Source: Euonymus europaeus
Lineage: Eukaryota; Streptophyta; Magnoliopsida; Celastrales; Celastraceae
Length of the DNA: 64,000 nucleotides
Assembly: GCA_963580455.1 (NCBI GenBank)
Contig: OY756970.1
Span: forward strand, 4,154,001 to 4,218,000
Direction of reading: 5' to 3'
This document shows positions 58,348 through 64,000 of the stretch, in pieces (the first letter of the stretch is position 1; each line of letters begins with the position of its first letter). The position numbers were made by a program, and so were the translations under genes. Under the pieces are notes generated by a model, which worked only from the letters and a program-made list of their open reading frames with translations, was not told where the DNA came from and searched no databases.

Positions 58348-60513
58348 TCTCAGTCGATGCAATTCAAAGGAATCAAGAACCTAGAATACGATCGATCTAA
58401 GCTGAGTAAATTATTCAGTTTAGAGAGAGAAAGTCAGTCTCTAGAAAGAGAAGACAAAATGGCGATGGTGTAAGAAACCCCGGTCGACGATCCCTTTTTA
58501 TTGTGAGATTTTTGGACAGAGTAATTTTTGAAAGTCGGGGGGGTCTGCTTTAAATTTTTAAGCTGGACCCCATCTAATGATTTTTTAATAATAATTAAAA
58601 ATTCATTTTATGTTTTAAAAAATATAAACTAATTTTGATCGAAATTATCAAATGATATTTTTTTTTATTCCAAATAAAAATCCAAACGTAAAAAAATAAT
58701 ATGAAATTTCGGACAACTGAATATACATCCTAATTAAAATATATTTACGACTTTTAGTAAGTAAATATTTTTTTAATAACTAAAACTGTAAGTTTTTTAA
58801 AGCAAGCCCTATCACCCATAATGATTAATTTATTTAAATTTAATAAATAATTAATTAAACCAGTTATAATTGGAAGAAGAAAAAAATCTGAAAACGCACG
58901 ATATAGTACCGTTTTAGCGAAGACTGACATCATCGTCCGAATACGATCGGCACCGTTCGATATCGAATATCATGTCAGTGTCTGATGTACGATTTGCTAG
59001 TTTCGTTGACACGTGGAAATATATTATTAGATCAACGCCGTCATTTTTTTTTTGTTTGGCATGCACACGTGGATTGTATACATCTGGGTCTTCGTTGGCG
59101 CGTACTATTAAGGAGCGACTCGGTCCGGGATTTCTGGTATTGCTGAATGCTGACTGCTTCTAAAAGTTAATTCAATGACCGAATTACCCCTTTAAGAATG
59201 TCAGGGTGCCAATTATGCCAATAAATATATATACTTCGATTTGAAAAATAAAAATAAAAAATACATTAAAAAGTCCAAATAAATCAGTTTGGTGATAGTT
59301 TTATGGGGAATATTTTTTGGGAAGTCGCTGACTTAGGGTTCATATTTAAGATTACCTTATGTTTGAATGAGAGTATGTCTCATAGAGTATAATAAGCTAT
59401 CATAAATCGTAAAACCTACTCCGTTTGGATCAGAGTATTTTCATAGAGTATAAGCTCTCGTAAAGCGTAAAAGCTGAGAGTGTCTAGAGTATGGGTGACA
59501 GAGTATAAGCTAGCGTATACGCTGACACAAACAGAATAATAAAATAGGAGTCCCAAACATATTTTGGTCTCATTTAAAAAAAAACTCAATAATATTCAAT
59601 CTAATTACAACTTAAAAATAAGAAATTAACTTATTTAACTCATTTTTAATTTTTTATGAGAGTCCTGATTTTAGAATTCGTCTTGGACTTCTCAAGACTT
59701 AGGTACAAGTTAATTTTACATTGTTGTTGAGTGAAAAACTTTCTTATACATAAGTTTAATCGTCCGATTCAAAAATGTTAGAAAAAAATAAATAAATGAA
59801 AGTGGACTTGAAAATAATAGAAGACTGTTTTGTATTTTTTATGATAAAACATTGAAGAAGCAATAAAATAGGAGAGAAATGATGGCGGAAGACCACATTT
59901 GTTTTTTTTCATGAAAGTTTGGTATCAGTCCCTTTGGACTGATATTTCCATTTTGTTTCATTATCCATTGCATTGTAATTATTATTTAATTAAAATATAA
60001 TTAATTTTTAGAATTTAAAAATTTGAGGTGATGCATGTACTTTAATTGATGCATTTATGTCATGCTAATTTAATATAATGCAAATTTTTTAATAATAAAA
60101 ATAATATTCGTCATTCATGATTCATACATACACCGTAACCTAAAGTTGGTTCATAATGAATTCATGCTTTCATCAAATCATATAACTTAAAGTAGGTGTA
60201 ATAATGCATAACAATAATGGTCCCAATTTATATATATATATATATGTGTGTGTATTATCGTGGTCTCAACAATTTTTTTCCTTTAGGAATTTGTAATTAG
60301 TCCATTTTAGGTTAATTTCTCAGTATTTTGATTGAGTTATTTTCAAATAATTTTTTATAACGAGAAATTCATCTAAAACCTTGACACATTACTACATTAG
60401 GTCTTTTACACTTACGTAACCGATCTCATATTTTTGAGATAAAGACTCAGAAGACGATGAAGATAAATGAGACGTTATAATTTTCAAAATGCACGGGAGT
60501 TAAAACAAAACCT
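58348..60513. other. Promoter side of ROH1-like gene and AT-rich intergenic DNA
   Basis: 58348-58480 is the likely 5' untranslated region, with GA-rich sequence. The rest is AT-rich with no supported gene. At about 59361-59410 and 59430-59482 there are two diverged copies of a GAGTAT...CATAGAGTATAA...CGTAAAA block, possibly from a small mobile element. Confidence 0.5.
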
Positions 60514-60761
60514 TGTTTGTGTTGAAACCTAACACCATTAATGAAAAGAGAAAGCTTTGAAGAATTTGTTACTCAATATTTCATTCATTCAGTTGAAGTT
60601 ACATACTGAGTGCAACCACACACACACACATATATATAAACTTAACCAACCAACTTGCTAATCATAGTAAATGGTATATATACACAAACTGTATATACAC
60701 ACAACATATATCATGGTGTGTTAACGTCAGTAACCGCTTGATGCTGAGCTTGACATTTACA
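60514..60761 (-). repeat. 3' LTR of the minus-strand copia element
   Basis: Read on the minus strand it begins TGTAAATGTCAAGC and ends AACACAAACA, 248 bp, TG...CA. It lies directly after a polypurine tract (complement of CTACTCCCCCTCAAG at 60766-60780). It includes CA/TA microsatellites at 60620-60650. The 5' LTR is outside the window, so identity cannot be measured. Confidence 0.7.
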
Positions 60762-63700
60762 CGTACTACTCCCCCTCAAGATGAATGTATACTAATCAAA
60801 TTCATCTTGGAAACCAGAGGCTGAAAAATAGTTGCATCAAGAGGTTTTGTCATCACATCTTCTATCTGATGTTGAGTACGAACATGCATAGTTTTAATAA
60901 CACTCGCATGAAGCTTGTCACGAACAACATGGTAGTCAATCCCAATGTGTTTTGTTCGTTCGTGAAAAACAAGATTTTTAGCAATATGAATAGCGGCTTT
61001 GCTATCGCAGAATAGGAGAGCTGGTGTAGGATGAGAAATGTGTAAGTCACGAAGCAAGTAAAACAACTACTGAATCTCACATGTAGTATTGGCTAAGGCA
61101 CGATACTCGGCTTCAGTAGATGAACGAGAGACAATGTTTTGCTTCTTAGATTTCCAAGAGATTAAAGATTGATCAAGAAAAAGACAATAACCAGTGATAG
61201 ACCGGTGTGTATCAATGCACCCAGCCCAATCGGAGTCACTCAAACCTTTAAGCTGAATTGTAAAAGTGGCAGAGTAAAATAGACCTTGAGCTGGGTGTTG
61301 TTTTACGTACCGCAATACACATTGAGCTTCATGCAAATGAGAGACAACAGACTTTTCTAAAAATTGACTCAACTAATGTACAGAATAGCATATATCAGGT
61401 CTTGTTTTTGTGAGATAAAGTAGACGACCAACAAGACGTCGATAAGAACTTGGATCAGTTAATAAATCTGGAGAAAATTGAGAAAGCTTCTGATTGGATT
61501 CCTTAGGAAAAGAGACAGGCTTACATCCCAAGTATCCAGTGTCTTCCAAAATTTCTAGAGCATATTTCCTTTGACATAATGTGATGCCTTTCGTACTACG
61601 TGCAACCTCCAAGCCAAGGAAATATTTTAGATCACCCAAATCCTTTATCTTAAATTGATCATGAAGAGTGACTTTCAGTGAATGCACTAGAGAAAGATCA
61701 TCACTTGCCACGATAATATCATCAACATAAACCAATAAGGCAATAAAATGACCACCATGATGTCGGGTGAAAAGAGAATAATCAACTTTGGATTGTATAA
61801 AACCTTGATGCAATAAGAAAGTTTTCAAATTGAAGAACCATTGGCGTGAAGATTGTTTTAATCCATATAACGACTTGTGCAATTTGCAAACTAAAGGTGC
61901 TGATTTAATAGACTCCCCCTTAGTGTGATATCCAGATGGAATAGTCATATAAACTTCTTCATGAAGATCACCATGAAGAAAAATATTATTGACATCAAGT
62001 TGATGCAAATACCATCCTTTGACTGCTGCCAGTGCTAATAAAAGTTTGACAGTAGTCATATTTGCCACTGGAGAAAAAGTTTCAATATAATCCACCCCGA
62101 ATTGTTGAGTATAGCCTTTAGAAACTAAACGAGCTTTGAACCTCTCTATACTGCAATCAACTTTTATACTTAATCCGATACACCCATTTGCAGCCAATTG
62201 GATGTTTAGATGGTGGTAAAAGAACAATAGACCAAGTATTGTTTGCTTCTAAAGCTGAAAGTTCAGTGGCCATATCAGTGCACCGTGCAAGATATTTAGA
62301 GGCCTAAGAGCATGTTTTTGGTCAAAATGCATGGATATAGATAAGCAAAACTGTTTGTGAGAAGGAGACAAAGAAGTATAAGAGAGTGTCTGTGAGATAG
62401 GATAGGGAGTTGGATTTGGTTTAGTGGAAGAAACTGGAGAAACGAAGTTATAATGATATTGTTGCAAATAAGATGGTAGCTTATTTGATCTTATGGAATT
62501 TTGAAGTTGAGGTAGTAGAGAAGGAGAATTATGCAGAAGTGGTTGGGGTTGTAATCAAGGAAAGTCTAATGTAGTTAATGGTGTAGAAACTGGTGGAGAC
62601 ACTGGTGTAAAAGTTGGTAAAGAAGAAGGTGAAGAGGAAGAATTTTGAGCAGAAGATAGAAGTGACGATGAAGAAGATGGTAAGACAGAACTAGAAACAT
62701 CAACCATGCGTGATGCTAGACAACTAGAAGGTAAGGGATTGAGAAGGGATTTCATGGTAGCATTATCTTGAAAAGGAAAATGGTTTCATGAAAGATAACA
62801 TCCCTAAAAATAAAAACAGAATGAGTTGAAAGATTATATAATTTGTATCCTTTTGTACCATTTGGATATCCAAGAAACACACAAGGGATTGCCCTAGGAT
62901 CTAATTTGGTTCGATGTCTATGTAAGGTTGATGCATAGCAAAGGCACCCAAAAACTCTAAGATGATTGTAGAATGGTAAAGTGGAATGAAGTTTTTGGTA
63001 AAGAGATTGATTGGAAGGAGATGGAGATGGTATCCTATTGATAAGATAAGTAGCTGTAAGAATACAATCTCCCGAAAATTTAAGTGGAAGATGAGCTTGA
63101 AACCTAAGAGATCTTGCTACATTGAGAAGATGTTGATGTTTCCTTTCAACAGTACTATTTTGTTGAGAAGTTTCAACACAAGATGTTTGATGCATAATGC
63201 CTAAAGAAGAATAAAAATTAAGCATTTGAAATTCTGCCCCATTATCACTCCTTAACTTTTTATCTTAGCATCAAACTGAGTAGAAACAAGATGAACAAAA
63301 GATTGTAGAATGGTCAAAGTTTCAGATTTGTAATGCATGAGATAAACACACGTACACCTAGTGTAATCATCTACAATTGTCAAAAAATAATGATGTCCTC
63401 CAAAAGAGGCAGTGGAGCATGGCCCCCATATGTCACAATGAATCAAATGAAAAGAAGTAGTGACAGTATCACTATATGAAAAACTTAACCGCTTTTGCTT
63501 GAAAAGATGACAAACTAGACACATTAGAATTTTATTACAGGTAATACTGGGTACATGTGTACTCAAAGTCTGTAATGGAGAAGAAGACAAGTGTCCAAGA
63601 TGATAATGCCACAAATCAAAGAAACTAGACTCAACTGTTTTATTACAAGACTGGACTAAAGAAGCAATAATTGGAGATGATCCTGAGGAAGATGACAATC

Positions 63701-64000
63701 GCTTGACCAAGTAGTAGAGTCCATTAGATTTTTTACCCACTCCAACCGTCATCCATGAAGGTAGGTCCTGAATAAAACAAGATTTATCAGTAAAAATTAG
63801 GGCACGAGTTCGAGTCTTGACAAGCTTACTGACTGAAAGAAGATTGGTTGAGAAACTTGGAATACAAAGTACTCCAGTAAGAATGAGTTGAGAATTAATA
63901 TCGACAGTGCCAATATGTGCTACAGGTGTGGTTTGATCATTAGGAAGATGAACAAAACTCTTTATGGCAGTAGGAGGTGAAGTGAAGAGAGTTGGATTAT
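60762..64000 (-). pseudogene. Ty1/copia (RE1-like) polyprotein, minus strand, truncated by window edge
   Basis: Minus-strand order: protease end (FSTNLLSVSKLVKTRTRAL near 63810-63870), GAG-pre-integrase (HYHLGHLSSSPLQTLS), integrase (HCDIWGPCSTASFGGHHYFL at 63370-63450; [16 protein letters not shown] at 63080-63145; [14 protein letters not shown]), a Ser/Pro-rich linker, RT ([51 protein letters not shown], catalytic [12 protein letters not shown] at 61705-61740) and RNase H ([50 protein letters not shown]). It is broken by a frameshift near 63255, further breaks between 62250 and 62750, a stop at 61373-61375 and another near 61070. The RT core is intact over 284 residues, so decay is mild compared with the other copia remnants here. 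Confidence 0.9.

Overview
The window is nuclear DNA of a flowering plant, almost certainly a eudicot. It has long AT-rich intergenic stretches, GT-AG introns, several layers of LTR retrotransposons, and four host genes that match known plant families. The species cannot be named from the sequence alone. No bacterial, organellar or CRISPR content was seen.

Layout. 1-4440: minus-strand Ty3/gypsy chromovirus (Reina-like), broken by at least two frameshifts, a damaged protease motif and a short internal inversion. 4858-22748: complete 17.9-kb Tat/Ogre-type Ty3/gypsy element on the plus strand. It has 2.27-kb LTRs, a 5-bp CCATG target duplication, PBS, PPT, an ORF upstream of gag, gag-pro, a predicted in-frame intron, RT with two RNase H domains, integrase, an extra 3' ORF and two families of internal repeats. 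It is young by LTR identity but already carries several lesions. 22754-24594: LTR-like remnant of a related Tat element. 24595-27310: decayed Ty1/copia. 27311-29586: solo LTR with a perfect ACTTA duplication. 29660-34090: 4.4-kb satellite array with higher-order organisation and a palindromic ACACGTGT site in most units.

Host genes begin at 36.7 kb. GBF4 is a group A bZIP factor (36738-41675, four exons) whose two long introns carry LINE insertions. A phytocyanin/early-nodulin-like protein lies at 44870-45842 (four exons). An RTM2-like HSP20-domain membrane protein lies at 53953-55404 (two exons). A ROH1-like DUF793 protein lies on the minus strand at 57178-58347. Around them are a Tourist/Harbinger-type MITE (35688-36116), a possible hAT MITE (42310-42929), a Mutator-type foldback element with a 9-bp duplication (42993-43815), two back-to-back decayed copia elements (about 47.2-52.55 kb) and a larger minus-strand copia element (60514 to the window end).

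The host genes form no cluster or pathway; they are ordinary scattered plant genes between transposons. The best candidates for something new are: the nine invariant palindrome-ended 25-nt cores in each Ogre-type LTR; LTR differences confined to the first 0.7 kb; the pairing of an ORF1 and a 3' transposon-protein-like ORF in one Tat element; and a satellite rich in bZIP-type sites 2.6 kb upstream of a gene for a bZIP factor of the class that binds such sites.
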